A DNA stretch of 64,000 bases from positions 496,001 through 560,000 of the forward strand of contig NZ_JANINP010000007.1 in the NCBI RefSeq assembly GCF_024508665.1, in the 5' to 3' direction. Source of the stretch: Sphingomonas sp. (GTDB lineage Bacteria > Pseudomonadota > Alphaproteobacteria > Sphingomonadales > Sphingomonadaceae). The position numbers and the translations under genes were made by a program. Position 1 is the stretch's first letter, and the number at the start of each line of letters is the position of its first letter. A model generated the notes under the pieces. It saw only the letters and a program-made list of their open reading frames with translations. It was not told where the DNA came from and searched no databases. Shown here in pieces: positions 1 through 8,695 of the stretch.

Positions 1-42
1 GACGGCCAGGCCCAGCGCATAGAGGATGGCCGTTCGCCACAT
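1..42 (-). CDS. Partial CDS, N-terminus of an unknown protein with a hydrophobic start
   Basis: An ATG at 40-42 on the minus strand opens a frame reading MWRTAILYALGLAV to the window edge, so only 14 residues are visible. It starts a few bases after the stop of the glutathione S-transferase-like gene, with AGGCC about 9 nt upstream as a weak ribosome site, and is therefore probably the next gene of the same operon. The hydrophobic start suits a signal peptide or a first membrane helix. The family cannot be told from this fragment. Confidence 0.45.
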   Translation of the reverse strand, partial: MWRTAILYALGLAV

Positions 43-48
43 CGTGCG

Positions 49-675
49 TCAGGCCTTGGGTGGCGTGAGCTGATAGGGTTGATAGATTGCGCGGAATGCG
101 GGCATCTCTTCGCAGGTTTGCGAATGCGCCACGAGCGCCGGCCAGCGGTCGAGGTCGAACTGATCGGCCAATGCCTCACTGATGAAGCGGAAGACGGTGG
201 CCGTCAGCAGGTCGGCATGGCTCATCGACGAACCGCCCAACCATTTGCCCGCCGCGCCGCGTTCGCGGTCGAGCAGGTCGAGCGTGTCCGTCACCTGGGC
301 GCGGCAGCGGTCGACCCACATCGGCAGACCGTCGCGGAACGCTTTCTCATAGACCAGGCTGACGCCCTTGTCGGCGGCGCCGGCAGCGAGCGCGCACCAG
401 CGCAGCATGGTCCTGAGATCCGCACCGGTCCGCGTCAATACGGCGTCATTGGCCGCCATCTCGTCGAGCAAGGTGACGATGACGCTGGAGTCCATCACCG
501 ACACGCCATCGTCGAACACGAGGACGGGTACGCGCCGCAGGGGATTGTACGGCGCGATCTTGTCGGCATCGCCGAAGGTCGACCAGGGCAGATGTTCGAA
601 CGCGATGCCGTAAAGCGTCAGCGTAATGCCGACGCGACGGACGAAGGGCGAATCGTACTGGCCGATCAGCTTCAT
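49..675 (-). CDS. Glutathione S-transferase family protein
   Basis: The 208-residue length is normal for a cytosolic GST. The N-terminal thioredoxin-like domain (about 1-78) shows the start MKLIGQYDSPFVRRVGITL, a cis-proline motif RRVPVL with Pro50, and MDSSVI (61-66) where GSTs bind the gamma-glutamyl end of glutathione. The rest is the all-helical C-terminal domain. Ser9 or Tyr7 could activate the thiol, but the class is not certain. The start has a good ribosome site (AGGAG, 5 nt before ATG) that overlaps the TAG stop of the isovaleryl-CoA dehydrogenase gene, so the two are translationally linked. A substrate cannot be predicted; a role beside leucine catabolism is only suggested by position. 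Confidence 0.85.
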   Translation of the reverse strand: MKLIGQYDSPFVRRVGITLTLYGIAFEHLPWSTFGDADKIAPYNPLRRVPVLVFDDGVSVMDSSVIVTLLDEMAANDAVLTRTGADLRTMLRWCALAAGAADKGVSLVYEKAFRDGLPMWVDRCRAQVTDTLDLLDRERGAAGKWLGGSSMSHADLLTATVFRFISEALADQFDLDRWPALVAHSQTCEEMPAFRAIYQPYQLTPPKA

Positions 676-687
676 GCTGGCTGGCTC

Positions 688-1842
688 CTATGATCCGGCG
701 CCGATCAGTTCGCGACCGATCAGCATGCGGCGAATTTCGTTGGTGCCGGCGCCGATGTCGAGCAGCTTGGCGTCGCGCGCGAAGCGCTCGACCGGCCAGT
801 CCTTGGTATAGCCCGCACCGCCGAGAGCCTGGATCGCTTCCAGGCTGACCTTCACCGCATTCTCGCTCGCCAGCAGGATCGCGCCGGCCGCGTCGAACCG
901 CGTGGTCTTGCCGGCATCGCAGGCACGCGCGACGGCATAGACATAGGCGCGCGCGCTGTTGAGTGCGACATACATGTCGGCGATCTTGGCCTGCATCAGC
1001 TGGAACGTGCCGATCGACTGGCCGAATTGCTTGCGCTCGCGGACATAGGGGACGACCACGTCGAGGCACGCCTGCATGATGCCGAGCTGGATGCCGGCGA
1101 GCACGGTGCGCTCGTAATCGAGTCCCGACATCAGCACCCCGACGCCGCCGTTGAGCGGGCCCATGACATTCTCCTCGGGCACTTCGCAATCGTTGAACAC
1201 CAGTTCGGCGGTCGGCGAGCCGCGCATCCCCATCTTGTCGATCTTCTGGCCGATCGAGAAGCCGGGCATGCCCTTCTCGATGATGAAGGTGGTGATGCCG
1301 CGCGACCCTTCGCCCGTCTTGGCATAGACGACGAGCGTGTCGGCATAGGCCGCATTGGTGATCCAGAATTTGGTGCCGTTGAGCACATAGCCGCCCTGAA
1401 CTTCCTCGGCGCGGAGCTTCATGCCGACGACGTCCGATCCGGCGCCCGCTTCGGACATGGCGAGGCTGCCGACATGTTCGCCCGAGATCAGCTTGGGGAG
1501 ATATTTGGCCTTTTGCTCAGGGCTGGCCCAGCGGCGCAGCTGGTTGATGCAAAGGTTCGAATGCGCGCCGTAAGAAAGACCGATCGAGGCCGAGGCACGG
1601 CTGATTTCCTCGCAGGCGATGACGTGTTCGAGATAGCCGAGTCCGAGCCCGCCATATTTCTCTTCGACCGTGATGCCGTGCAGGCCGAGCTCGCCCATTT
1701 GCGGCCACAGCTCCTTGGGGAACCAGTCCTCGGCGTCGATCTTCGCGGCAAGCGGCGCGATCTTGTCGGCGGCGAAGCGCTGGGTCGTCTCGCGGATCAT
1801 GTCGGCGGTCTCGCCGAGCGCGAAATCGAGGGTGGCGTCCAT
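688..1842 (-). CDS. ivd: Isovaleryl-CoA dehydrogenase
   Basis: FAD-dependent acyl-CoA dehydrogenase of leucine degradation (isovaleryl-CoA to 3-methylcrotonyl-CoA, electrons to ETF). The 384 residues cover the helical N-domain, the beta-domain with the FAD-contact motif [11 protein letters not shown] (159-169) and the C-domain ending in [16 protein letters not shown]. The decisive feature is Glu244 in [11 protein letters not shown]. Isovaleryl-CoA dehydrogenases carry the catalytic base in this helix, unlike short- and medium-chain enzymes. [10 protein letters not shown] (128-137) is the family signature. The start was placed at the ATG at 1842, preceded by AGGAG with a spacing of 6. The open frame runs further upstream but that part has no family similarity. 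The rest of the leucine pathway is not in the window. Confidence 0.93.
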   Translation of the reverse strand: MDATLDFALGETADMIRETTQRFAADKIAPLAAKIDAEDWFPKELWPQMGELGLHGITVEEKYGGLGLGYLEHVIACEEISRASASIGLSYGAHSNLCINQLRRWASPEQKAKYLPKLISGEHVGSLAMSEAGAGSDVVGMKLRAEEVQGGYVLNGTKFWITNAAYADTLVVYAKTGEGSRGITTFIIEKGMPGFSIGQKIDKMGMRGSPTAELVFNDCEVPEENVMGPLNGGVGVLMSGLDYERTVLAGIQLGIMQACLDVVVPYVRERKQFGQSIGTFQLMQAKIADMYVALNSARAYVYAVARACDAGKTTRFDAAGAILLASENAVKVSLEAIQALGGAGYTKDWPVERFARDAKLLDIGAGTNEIRRMLIGRELIGAGS

Positions 1843-1927
1843 TATCGTCTCCTGTGTTGATCCGGGCTGTAGCGCGCCGTCGGTGGCCACGCTAGCGTCC
1901 CACCCGGACAGCACGGGGGAGTGCCGC

Positions 1928-2512
1928 TTGCAGGGGTTCGATCTTGTTTTCGCGATGTTCGGGCTGGTCCTCGGGCTCGCCGTGACCGAGGTGCTGGCGG
2001 GCTTCGCCCGGGTCATCAAGATGCGGCGCAAGGCGCATGTCGGCTGGCTCACGCCCTTGCTCGGCCTGTTCGTGCTGATCGACATGACCACCTTCTGGAA
2101 CACGGTCTACGCCCATCGCGAGCATCTCCACGCCAATCTCGCGACGTTGCTCGTCGTCCTGGGCTTCGTCGGCAGCTATTATCTGATCTCGACGCTGATC
2201 TTTCCCGACGATCCCGACGAATGGCCGGATTTCGACGCGTGGTACGATCGGCACAATCGGCAGGTCTTGGGTGGCGTGCTGGGCCTGACGATCGCGCTGA
2301 TCGTGGTGACGGCGATCACCAGCGCGATGGGGCTGACGGTCAAGGCCGACACTCAGGCAGGCCCGCATGGCTGGGTCGCGCTCGTCGCCGGACTGTTCCA
2401 TATCCCGCTGCTGGTCTTGTTGCTGATCGTGAAGTCGCGCGGCCTCAATGTCGCGTTGCTCGCCACGGAAATCGCGCTGATGCTGATCGCGGCATTTGCC
2501 TGGGTGGTTTGA
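1928..2512 (+). CDS. Small multi-pass membrane protein of unknown function
   Basis: A 194-residue hydrophobic protein with about five to six membrane segments, starting [20 protein letters not shown] and ending in a hydrophobic stretch at the C-terminus. The frame is open far upstream over the antisense of the dehydrogenase gene, but the membrane-protein character begins only here. A TTG at 1928 has a GGGGGA ribosome site 7 nt upstream; an ATG at 1955 is the alternative start. There is an acidic loop [19 protein letters not shown] between segments. I recognise the general N-terminal pattern from uncharacterised sphingomonad proteins but know no function. It is divergent from ivd and 35 nt upstream of the permease gene. 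Confidence 0.6.
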   Translation: MQGFDLVFAMFGLVLGLAVTEVLAGFARVIKMRRKAHVGWLTPLLGLFVLIDMTTFWNTVYAHREHLHANLATLLVVLGFVGSYYLISTLIFPDDPDEWPDFDAWYDRHNRQVLGGVLGLTIALIVVTAITSAMGLTVKADTQAGPHGWVALVAGLFHIPLLVLLLIVKSRGLNVALLATEIALMLIAAFAWVV

Positions 2513-2547
2513 CGCGTTAGTCTCATCCGAAACGATCAGGGGCTCGC

Positions 2548-3978
2548 ATGACCAGTCTTCTCCGCCGCAAGACGATTACCGAAGCCGCGCCAGAGCATCA
2601 GCTCGCGCGCACGTTGAGCTGGCCGCATCTGGTCGCGCTAGGCGTCGGTGCGATCGTCGGCACAGGTATCCTGACGCTGATCGGGGTCGGAGCGGATCGC
2701 GCCGGACCGGCGGTATTGCTGAGCTTCGTCGTGGCGGGCGCGATCTGTGCGGCGGCGGCGCTCTGCTATGCCGAGATGGCGACGCTGATCCCGGCGTCGG
2801 GCAGCGCGTACACCTATAGCTACGCGACGTTGGGCGAGGTGATCGCCTGGGTGGTCGGTTGGTCGCTGATCCTTGAATATTCGTTGGTGGTGGCAACCGT
2901 CGCGGTCGGCTGGTCAGGCTATGCCGTCGGATTTTTAAAGGGGTTGGGTATCGTCCTGCCCGACGCGCTGACGCACGGACCGAGCCTCGCCGGGTCAATC
3001 GCCGACGGAACGCTCCACCTTGCAACGCCGGGTATCAACGTCCCGGCGATTTTCATCATCGCGGTGGTGGCGGGACTATTGATGCTGGGCACTCGCGAGA
3101 GCGCCCGGATCAACACCGCGCTGGTGGTACTCAAGATCGTGACCTTGACCTTGTTCGTCGCGGTCGCGCTGCCGCATTTCGACGCGGCCAACCTGCATCC
3201 CTTCGCCCCGCTCGGTTATGGCAGCACGCCCGGCGCGGGCGGCGTCAAATACGGCATGATGGGCGCCGCGGCGATCATCTTCTTCGCCTTTTACGGGTTC
3301 GACGCGATCTCGACCGCGGCGGAGGAAGCCAAGCGCCCGGAGCGCGATCTCGCCATCGGCATCGTCGGATCGATGTTGGCCTGTACGGTGATCTACATGG
3401 TCGTCGCCGCCGCGGCGGTCGGCGCGCTCCATTATTCCAAATTCTCGAACAGCCCCGAGCCGCTGGCGCTGATCCTGCGCGAGATTGGGCAGGGCGGCGT
3501 CGCCACTGTGGTAGCCGCGGCAGCGGCGATCGCACTGCCAACCGTGATCCTGGGGTTCCTCTATGGCCAGAGCCGAATCTTCCTGGTGATGGCGCGCGAC
3601 GGCTTTCTGCCGGCCGGCCTGGCCAAGGTGTCGACTCGTGGCACGCCGGCACGGATCACCGCGGTGACGGCGGTGCTGGTGTCGGTGCTGGCCGCGCTCG
3701 TCCCGCTCGACGTGATCGCCAGCCTCGCCAATGCCGGGACCTTGTGCGCGTTCGTCGCCGTGGCGGTGTGCGTGCTGGTATCGCGTCGGCGCGACCCGGG
3801 GGCGCGGCGGCCTTTTCGCACGCCTCTGGTCTGGCTGGTCGCGCCGATCGCGATCCTTGGCTGTCTCTACCTCTTCACCAGCCTGCAGAGCATCACGCAG
3901 ATTTCGTTCTTCGTGTGGAACGGGATCGGGCTGGCGATCTATTTTCTCTACGCCCGGCGCCGCGCCTCGATCGCTTAG
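2548..3978 (+). CDS. APC-family amino acid permease (cationic amino acid transporter type)
   Basis: A 476-residue inner-membrane transporter with about 12 hydrophobic helices. The first helix carries GVGAIVGTGIL (about 36-46), the unwound substrate-binding segment of the amino acid-polyamine-organocation superfamily. Next come AGPAVLLSFVVAGAICAAAA and the YAEMATLIPASGSAYTY motif shared by the CAT/YfnA-like branch. FFAFYGFDAISTAAEEAKRP (about 249-268) is the characteristic helix-6 to helix-7 motif of cationic amino acid transporters. The ATG follows GGGGCTCGC, a weak ribosome site. The substrate is probably an amino acid, but which one cannot be inferred. The gene runs convergently into the MpaB-like gene with only 3 nt between the stops. 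Confidence 0.88.
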   Translation: MTSLLRRKTITEAAPEHQLARTLSWPHLVALGVGAIVGTGILTLIGVGADRAGPAVLLSFVVAGAICAAAALCYAEMATLIPASGSAYTYSYATLGEVIAWVVGWSLILEYSLVVATVAVGWSGYAVGFLKGLGIVLPDALTHGPSLAGSIADGTLHLATPGINVPAIFIIAVVAGLLMLGTRESARINTALVVLKIVTLTLFVAVALPHFDAANLHPFAPLGYGSTPGAGGVKYGMMGAAAIIFFAFYGFDAISTAAEEAKRPERDLAIGIVGSMLACTVIYMVVAAAAVGALHYSKFSNSPEPLALILREIGQGGVATVVAAAAAIALPTVILGFLYGQSRIFLVMARDGFLPAGLAKVSTRGTPARITAVTAVLVSVLAALVPLDVIASLANAGTLCAFVAVAVCVLVSRRRDPGARRPFRTPLVWLVAPIAILGCLYLFTSLQSITQISFFVWNGIGLAIYFLYARRRASIA

Positions 3979-3981
3979 CGT

Positions 3982-4809
3982 TCACGACTTCAGCGCCCAG
4001 CGCACGACCTCGGCGATACCGCGCGTACCCGCATGGACGACCGGGCGGCTCAAGCTCGGACGCCGAAGGCCGTGCATCCGTCGTGCCCATTCGGGCAGCA
4101 AGTCGATCGCGGCACGCATCGTCATGGCCTGGAACGGCACCAGCATCAGGCTGGGCGGCGGCTGGTCGAGCAGGATGTGCAGCACTTCATGGCTGCGCGC
4201 ATCGGCTTTCAGCTCAGGCAGGAAGTCGCGGATGATCGCCTCCGCCTCCGCGCGGCTGCGCGGAACCGGGTCGGCGCCAAGCAAATCCCCGATCAGCGCG
4301 ACTTCGGCATAATAAAGATCCTGGTCGGCAATGCTCATGTCGGGTTCGCCATAGCGAATCCAGCCGGCGAGGAAGCTCGACACTTCGGCGACATGGACCC
4401 AGGCAAGGAGATGTGGATCGCTTGCCCGATAGAGCGTCCCGTCTGGCAGCGTTCCCGATACGGCGTCATGGATATGGCGGACGCGCGCGATCTGCGCTTC
4501 GGCGGACGCGCGCGTTTCGAAGGTGGTCTGGGCAATGAAGCGCGCCGTTCCTTTGAGACGGGCATTCATATCGTCGCGAAAGCTCGAATGGTCCCACACG
4601 CCGGCCAGAACCCGCGGATGGAGCATCTGCAGCATCAGCGCGGCGATGCCGCCGACCATCATGCCGGTGACGTCGATATGAACGCGCCAGCTGACCGAAC
4701 CGGGCGCGAACAGCCCGCTGCCGTCGAGCGCGCGGACGATCGGCGGATTGGCGGGATCGGACAGCAAGCCGCGAACCTGACGTGCTATGGCGGAGCGAAG
4801 GCCGATCAT
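3982..4809 (-). CDS. Oxygenase MpaB family protein (DUF2236)
   Basis: A 275-residue protein of the DUF2236/MpaB family, whose studied members (latex-clearing protein, fungal MpaB) are heme-dependent oxygenases. Visible family features are WRVHIDVTGMMVGGIAALML (41-60), LHPRVLAGVWDHSSF (63-77), and a helix with DPHLLAWVHVAEVSSFLAG in the middle that holds the likely heme-ligand histidine. The C-terminal part, LPEWARRMHGLRRP, is typical of bacterial members. No signal peptide or strong membrane segment is evident, so a cytoplasmic or peripheral place is likely. The substrate is unknown. The gene stands alone, convergent with the permease gene and about 180 nt downstream of the phnA-like gene. 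Confidence 0.82.
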   Translation of the reverse strand: MIGLRSAIARQVRGLLSDPANPPIVRALDGSGLFAPGSVSWRVHIDVTGMMVGGIAALMLQMLHPRVLAGVWDHSSFRDDMNARLKGTARFIAQTTFETRASAEAQIARVRHIHDAVSGTLPDGTLYRASDPHLLAWVHVAEVSSFLAGWIRYGEPDMSIADQDLYYAEVALIGDLLGADPVPRSRAEAEAIIRDFLPELKADARSHEVLHILLDQPPPSLMLVPFQAMTMRAAIDLLPEWARRMHGLRRPSLSRPVVHAGTRGIAEVVRWALKS

Positions 4810-4990
4810 TCGGGATGCATAGGCAAAGTCGCTGCCGCAGGCGAGCCGCCACTATTGGTGCGAGAGATCAAGGATCGCAAGAACGGCAAGAGCGGGGTGG
4901 TGCGGCACTTGGCTCTAGATTTCGCGCTCGCACCGCGCTGGCCCAACGTGCCGCCGCGAGGTTGGATTCCGCACAGGTCTAAAGCCATGG

Positions 4991-5299
4991 TCAGCGCTTG
5001 CGAACGAACTCCGCGCGCAGGACCAAGCCCTTGATGCCTTCGTAACGGCAGTCGATTTCCTGGTCGTCGCCTGTCAAACGGATCGACTTGATCACTGTGC
5101 CCCGCTTCAGCGTCTGGTTCGCGCCCTTGACCGTCAGGTCCTTGATCAGGGTCACGCTATCGCCGTCCGCGAGCAGGTTGCCGACGGCGTCGCGGACTTC
5201 GACGATATCGGGATCCTGCGCGTTCGCCGCTGCTGCGGAAGCGCTGATCCACTCGCCGGTGGCTTCATCATAGACGTAATCGTCATTGGTATCGGTCAT
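4991..5299 (-). CDS. PhnA/YjdM-like domain protein lacking the zinc ribbon
   Basis: A 102-residue protein. The C-terminal two thirds match the PhnA (YjdM) domain closely: VRDAVGNLLADGDSVTLIKD, then LTVKG..QTLKRGTVIKSIRL and a final EFVRKR. E. coli YjdM starts with a four-cysteine zinc ribbon, but here the N-terminus is MTDTNDDYVYDEATGEWISA and the only cysteine in the whole protein is in the PhnA core. The ribbon is therefore missing or replaced. Despite the name, the family has no proven role in phosphonate breakdown. The gene starts 22 nt after the SulP transporter stop on the same strand, so co-transcription is likely. Confidence 0.85.
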   Translation of the reverse strand: MTDTNDDYVYDEATGEWISASAAAANAQDPDIVEVRDAVGNLLADGDSVTLIKDLTVKGANQTLKRGTVIKSIRLTGDDQEIDCRYEGIKGLVLRAEFVRKR

Positions 5300-5321
5300 G
5301 ATCGGGCTTTCGGTCCAGCTA

Positions 5322-7022
5322 TCAGTTGAGCGCGGTCGGCGCGGCGTTGGTTGCGGTCACGATGCCTGCGGCGATCCGCAGCGCTTCGGGAAAGCTTTCT
5401 GCGTGGATGACGCCGGCATTGTCTCGCCCGAGACGAACCCGATCGAGCATGGCGAGGGGCTGCGGCTGCACGCCGGACAAGATGATCTGAGCGCCGGCGC
5501 CGCCCGATCGATGCACGATCTCGGCGATGGTCGTCGCGCCGCTTGCGTCGAGCAGCGGCACCCGCCGCATGCGGAGGATAATGACCTTGGGCGTCTGGCC
5601 CATCCGCCGCAGCGTATCAAGCAACTCGTTGGCGATGCCGAAAAAGACCGGCCCATCGATCCGGAATACTTCGACGCCGGCGGGAAGCGCGTCGCGCTGA
5701 TGGACGTCCTCGCCCTCGTCGCCTTCCGGCGCACCGCCGGTATCGATCTGGACCGTCTCGCTCATCCGCATCATGAACAGCAGCGAGGCGAGGGTGACAC
5801 CGACCGCGATCGCCATCGTGAGATCGACCAGGACCGTGAGCCCGAAGGTGAGCAACAGGACCGCGCGGTCGCCATTGGGCATGCGAAGCAAGCCGATGAA
5901 GCGTTGATGCTCGCTCATTCCCCAGGAGACCATGAACAGGATCGCCGCCAGCGCCGCCATCGGCACGAATGCCATCAGACTGGTCGCGAACAGGATGAAC
6001 AGGAGCAGGAACAGCGCGTGCAACATGCCGGCGATCGGGGTCAGCGCGCCAGCCCGGATGTTCGTCGCCGTCCGGGCGATCGCGCCGGTCGCCGGCAATC
6101 CACCGAACAGGGCCGAAGCGATGTTGGCGACGCCTTGGCCGACCAGCTCTTGATTGGAGCGGTGCCGCGATCCGATCATCCCGTCGGCCACTACCGCCGA
6201 CAGCAACGCCTCGATCCCCGCAAGGAACGCAATGGTGAAGGCGGAAGGCAGGATCGCTTGGAACTTGGCCAGCGAGATCGACGGCAGCGCCGGCGCGGGC
6301 AGGCCAGCCGGAATGTGCGGAAACCGAGAACCGATCGTTTCCACGGGCAAGTGCAAAAGCGCGACTGCCAAGGATGCGACGACTATCGCGACCAGGAAAC
6401 CGGGCACGCGTGGCGCCACCTTGCGCAATCCGATAATGAGGAGGAGCGACCCAACGCCGATCGCCAGCGTCGTGGCATGGATGCTGCCGAGCGCTCCGAA
6501 ATAGGCTTGCCATTTCGGCAGGAAATCCGCTGGAACCTTGTCGATCGACAGGCCGAGGAAATCCTTAACCTCGCCCGACGCGATGATGACGGCGATGCCT
6601 GCGGTGAAGCCCGTGACCACAGGGTGTGGGATGAACTTCACCAGCGCGCCGAGCTTGGCATAACCGGCGACAATCAGGATAAAGCCGGCGACCAGAGTGG
6701 CGAGTAACAGCCCGTCATAGCCGTGCTGCGCGATCACGTTGAACACGACCACGACAAACGCGCCGGTGGGCCCGCCGACCTGCGCTCGCGAACCGCCCAA
6801 CGCGGAGATCAGGAATCCGGCGACGACCGCGGTGATCAGACCTTTGTCGGGTGACGCACCGCTCGCGATGCCGAGCGCCATCGCTAGGGGCAGGGCAACG
6901 ATGGCGACGGTCAGGCCGGCTATGGCGTCGCGTTTGAAGCGATCGAACGTATAGCCTTCGCCGAGAACGGTGATCAGCTTGGGCGTATAAGCCGTCCAGC
7001 GCGCGTCATTCAGCACTGCCAC
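5322..7022 (-). CDS. SulP family inorganic anion transporter with STAS domain
   Basis: A 566-residue inner-membrane anion transporter (sulfate, bicarbonate or similar; the substrate cannot be assigned). The N-terminal transport domain begins with FKRDAIAGLTVAIVALPLAM and contains GGSRAQVGGPTGAFVVVV, the SulP signature around the substrate site. The C-terminal STAS domain (about 440-550) shows VFRIDGPVFFGIANEL and PLLDASGATTI, the latter at the site equivalent to the phosphorylated serine of anti-sigma antagonists. The start is a GTG that overlaps the XRE gene by 17 nt, with GGGAG inside the upstream gene; a second GTG two codons later is as likely. Coupling to an HTH gene points to feedback control. 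Confidence 0.9.
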   Translation of the reverse strand: MAVLNDARWTAYTPKLITVLGEGYTFDRFKRDAIAGLTVAIVALPLAMALGIASGASPDKGLITAVVAGFLISALGGSRAQVGGPTGAFVVVVFNVIAQHGYDGLLLATLVAGFILIVAGYAKLGALVKFIPHPVVTGFTAGIAVIIASGEVKDFLGLSIDKVPADFLPKWQAYFGALGSIHATTLAIGVGSLLLIIGLRKVAPRVPGFLVAIVVASLAVALLHLPVETIGSRFPHIPAGLPAPALPSISLAKFQAILPSAFTIAFLAGIEALLSAVVADGMIGSRHRSNQELVGQGVANIASALFGGLPATGAIARTATNIRAGALTPIAGMLHALFLLLFILFATSLMAFVPMAALAAILFMVSWGMSEHQRFIGLLRMPNGDRAVLLLTFGLTVLVDLTMAIAVGVTLASLLFMMRMSETVQIDTGGAPEGDEGEDVHQRDALPAGVEVFRIDGPVFFGIANELLDTLRRMGQTPKVIILRMRRVPLLDASGATTIAEIVHRSGGAGAQIILSGVQPQPLAMLDRVRLGRDNAGVIHAESFPEALRIAAGIVTATNAAPTALN

Positions 7023-7329
7023 TGGCTCCCGACGTCTGGTCGAACAACATGGACGGCACGTGCTTCGTCGAATCCCCGGTCAGCGTCTCTTTCAGCCGCA
7101 CGCCGCGCCCTACCCCGATGCTCGGGGCATTCTCTCCGATCAGTTCGATGCCGGCGTGCTCGAGCGCGGAGATCACCTTGACCAGCGTATCCACGACACC
7201 CCTCACTTGGCCGCCCGATGCCTCCATGCGCTGGATGGTCGGCAGCGACAGTCCCGCGAGCTCGGCGAGTTGGCGTTGGTCGATCTCGAGAAGGGCGCGG
7301 GCCGCACGCATTTGCTGAGACGTGATCAT
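7006..7329 (-). CDS. XRE-family HTH transcriptional regulator
   Basis: A 107-residue protein with an N-terminal helix-turn-helix of the Cro/CI (XRE) type: MRAARALLEIDQRQLAELAG, then LSLPTIQRMEASGG as the recognition helix region (about 28-41). The C-terminal half (ALEHAGIELIGEN, then a tail) is short and has no ligand domain. This architecture is common for small proteobacterial regulators placed before the transporter they control. It overlaps the SulP gene by 17 nt and has its own promoter and two inverted repeats upstream, so autoregulation of the whole operon is the simplest reading. The ATG has GAGGA 4 nt upstream. Confidence 0.88.
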   Translation of the reverse strand: MITSQQMRAARALLEIDQRQLAELAGLSLPTIQRMEASGGQVRGVVDTLVKVISALEHAGIELIGENAPSIGVGRGVRLKETLTGDSTKHVPSMLFDQTSGASGSAE

Positions 7330-7338
7330 GGTTCCTCA

Positions 7339-7355
7339 TGATGTATAAAACATCA
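7339..7355. promoter_or_regulatory. Inverted repeat next to the XRE start, candidate operator
   Basis: TGATGT and ACATCA form a perfect 6-bp inverted repeat separated by 5 A/T-rich bases, immediately upstream of the ribosome site of the XRE gene. XRE-type repressors typically bind such small dyads, and at this place binding would block transcription of the XRE-SulP operon. The function is inferred from position only. Confidence 0.45.
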
Positions 7356-7383
7356 GGTAGCAGATTTGATCTGTAATCATGCA

Positions 7384-7413
7384 GATATAGTATTGGCAAT
7401 CTGATTTGCCAAT
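7384..7413 (-). promoter_or_regulatory. Sigma-70-type promoter with an embedded dyad for the XRE-SulP operon
   Basis: Reading the minus strand, TTGGCA (7412-7407) and TATATC (7389-7384) are separated by exactly 17 nt, a good vegetative promoter. The -35 element is part of a perfect 8-bp inverted repeat, ATTGGCAA / TTGCCAAT (7392-7399 and 7406-7413, 6-nt centre), which would cover the -35 region and most of the spacer. A regulator bound there would compete with RNA polymerase. The most likely regulator is the XRE protein encoded just downstream. Confidence 0.6.
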
Positions 7414-7825
7414 CCGATGCGACGACGCCTGCTTAAATCGGTCGGCGGGTCAAACGCCGGCCCCGCCCGAACTTTCACGAGAAGATCTTGGGCACGGCAA
7501 AGCCCCTTGGCGCTGCTTTATGTCGCGCTTCAGTCCCCTGTTGCTCCAGATGAACACCCGGCGGACCGTTATCGAGCAAGGGGTAACCGATGTCGCGGAA
7601 AGGCGCGCAAAGCTGTTAGCAGCGGAAGGGGCGGCGCGGATGGACGCGACTGCGGTGAAATCACACCGCGACGCTTGGCAGAGCGCGGTAGACCCGTCAG
7701 GAAGCCGCGAAGATCATCCGCCACCTTGTTGGCGTGATCCGCGGTAAGCGCGAGCAGCGCAAGAGCCGTCTATGGGGGCAAGACCTGACCCAAGCGCCTC
7801 CCTTCGGCGATGGGCCAGGAACGGC
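7414..7825. other. Intergenic stretch without a recognisable gene
   Basis: About 410 bases between the XRE promoter and the stop of the phosphatidyltransferase gene. Short open frames exist on both strands (one of 113 codons on the plus strand), but none has a ribosome site, a recognisable domain or the codon pattern of the neighbours. No tRNA, repeat or clear terminator was seen. It may hold remnants of a lost gene, but I could not identify one. Confidence 0.5.
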
Positions 7826-8695
7826 TTACCTGTCGAGGATGGGTCGGAATCGCCTGGTATCCGACCAGACCTTCCACATGAAGGCCAGAAACACCAAGGA
7901 CCACAAAGCGAAAATCGTAATGTCGATGCGACGCAGGCCCATGAAACTGGCGTCGATCAGCCCGGGGCCGTACCAAAGCGCGAAGAACGACCAAGCCGCC
8001 ACGAGCAGGCGTAACTCGGTCGCCCCCATGCCGTAATAGGAGAGGTGATGGGTCTTGAGGATCAATACCTTGAGATAGGTGAAGCTGGTCATCAGCAGAT
8101 ACATGGAGAGTGCGAGCAGGCCGGAAAACACGGTGAAATAGGGTGACAGCCCCAACCCGACGAAAATGAAGGTCTGCGAAATCAGATCGCAGGAATGATC
8201 CAGGAAATAGCCGAAGTCGGGCCGTTCGATCTTGCGATGGCGAGCGAGCGTGCCATCGAGCGAGTCGCCAAGCCAGTTCAGGAAAAGCCCCAGGATCGCC
8301 AGGGACATGAACCAGGGCGAAAGGCGGCAGGCGACGAATCCCGCCATGACCAAGACGGCACCGACCAGCCCCAATAGGGTCAGATGATCGGGGGTCACTG
8401 CCGATGGCGTCCGCGCGGCCAGCCACAGCAATGCTTTGCGTTCCTGGGTTGCCAGAAAGCTGTTATTCACCCGCACATGATGAACAGGTTCAGCCGGTTG
8501 CTTGATCGGCGCAACTTCCTCGGGTTCGGCCGGCTGCGCAGAGACCGGGCCGGTTTCCTGAAGAACACGGAAGCGGATTGCAGTCGAGTGAACCAGCGGC
8601 CCAAAATCGGGGCCGAGATTTCCCCGACCTGATTCATCGATTGGGTAGTGCTTCAACTGCAAATCCTTTGAGTGTGAATCTGTGGCGGCGACCAC
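7826..8695 (-). CDS. CDP-alcohol phosphatidyltransferase family protein
   Basis: A 289-residue membrane enzyme that moves a phosphoalcohol from a CDP-linked donor to an acceptor alcohol. The full family motif is present: D144-x2-D147-G148-x2-A-R152-x8-(x)-G162-x3-D166-x3-D170 (GDSLDGTLAR ... FGYFLDHSCD). These aspartates bind the two metal ions. About six membrane helices follow. The first 70 residues are polar and not typical of the family. The frame opens with a GTG at 8695 preceded by GAGG, but a later GTG near codon 74 (VRVNNSFLATQ) would give the usual domain length, so the start is uncertain. The acceptor is unknown; its place beside a capsule cluster suggests lipid or glycan modification. 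Confidence 0.82.
   Translation of the reverse strand: MVAATDSHSKDLQLKHYPIDESGRGNLGPDFGPLVHSTAIRFRVLQETGPVSAQPAEPEEVAPIKQPAEPVHHVRVNNSFLATQERKALLWLAARTPSAVTPDHLTLLGLVGAVLVMAGFVACRLSPWFMSLAILGLFLNWLGDSLDGTLARHRKIERPDFGYFLDHSCDLISQTFIFVGLGLSPYFTVFSGLLALSMYLLMTSFTYLKVLILKTHHLSYYGMGATELRLLVAAWSFFALWYGPGLIDASFMGLRRIDITIFALWSLVFLAFMWKVWSDTRRFRPILDR

Noticed and set aside
4806..4988. 60-codon minus-strand frame between the MpaB-like and PhnA-like genes
   Set aside because: No ribosome site and no recognisable content; likely chance.
7406..7747. 113-codon plus-strand frame upstream of the phosphatidyltransferase
   Set aside because: No ribosome site, no protein-like pattern and overlap with the XRE promoter; not called.
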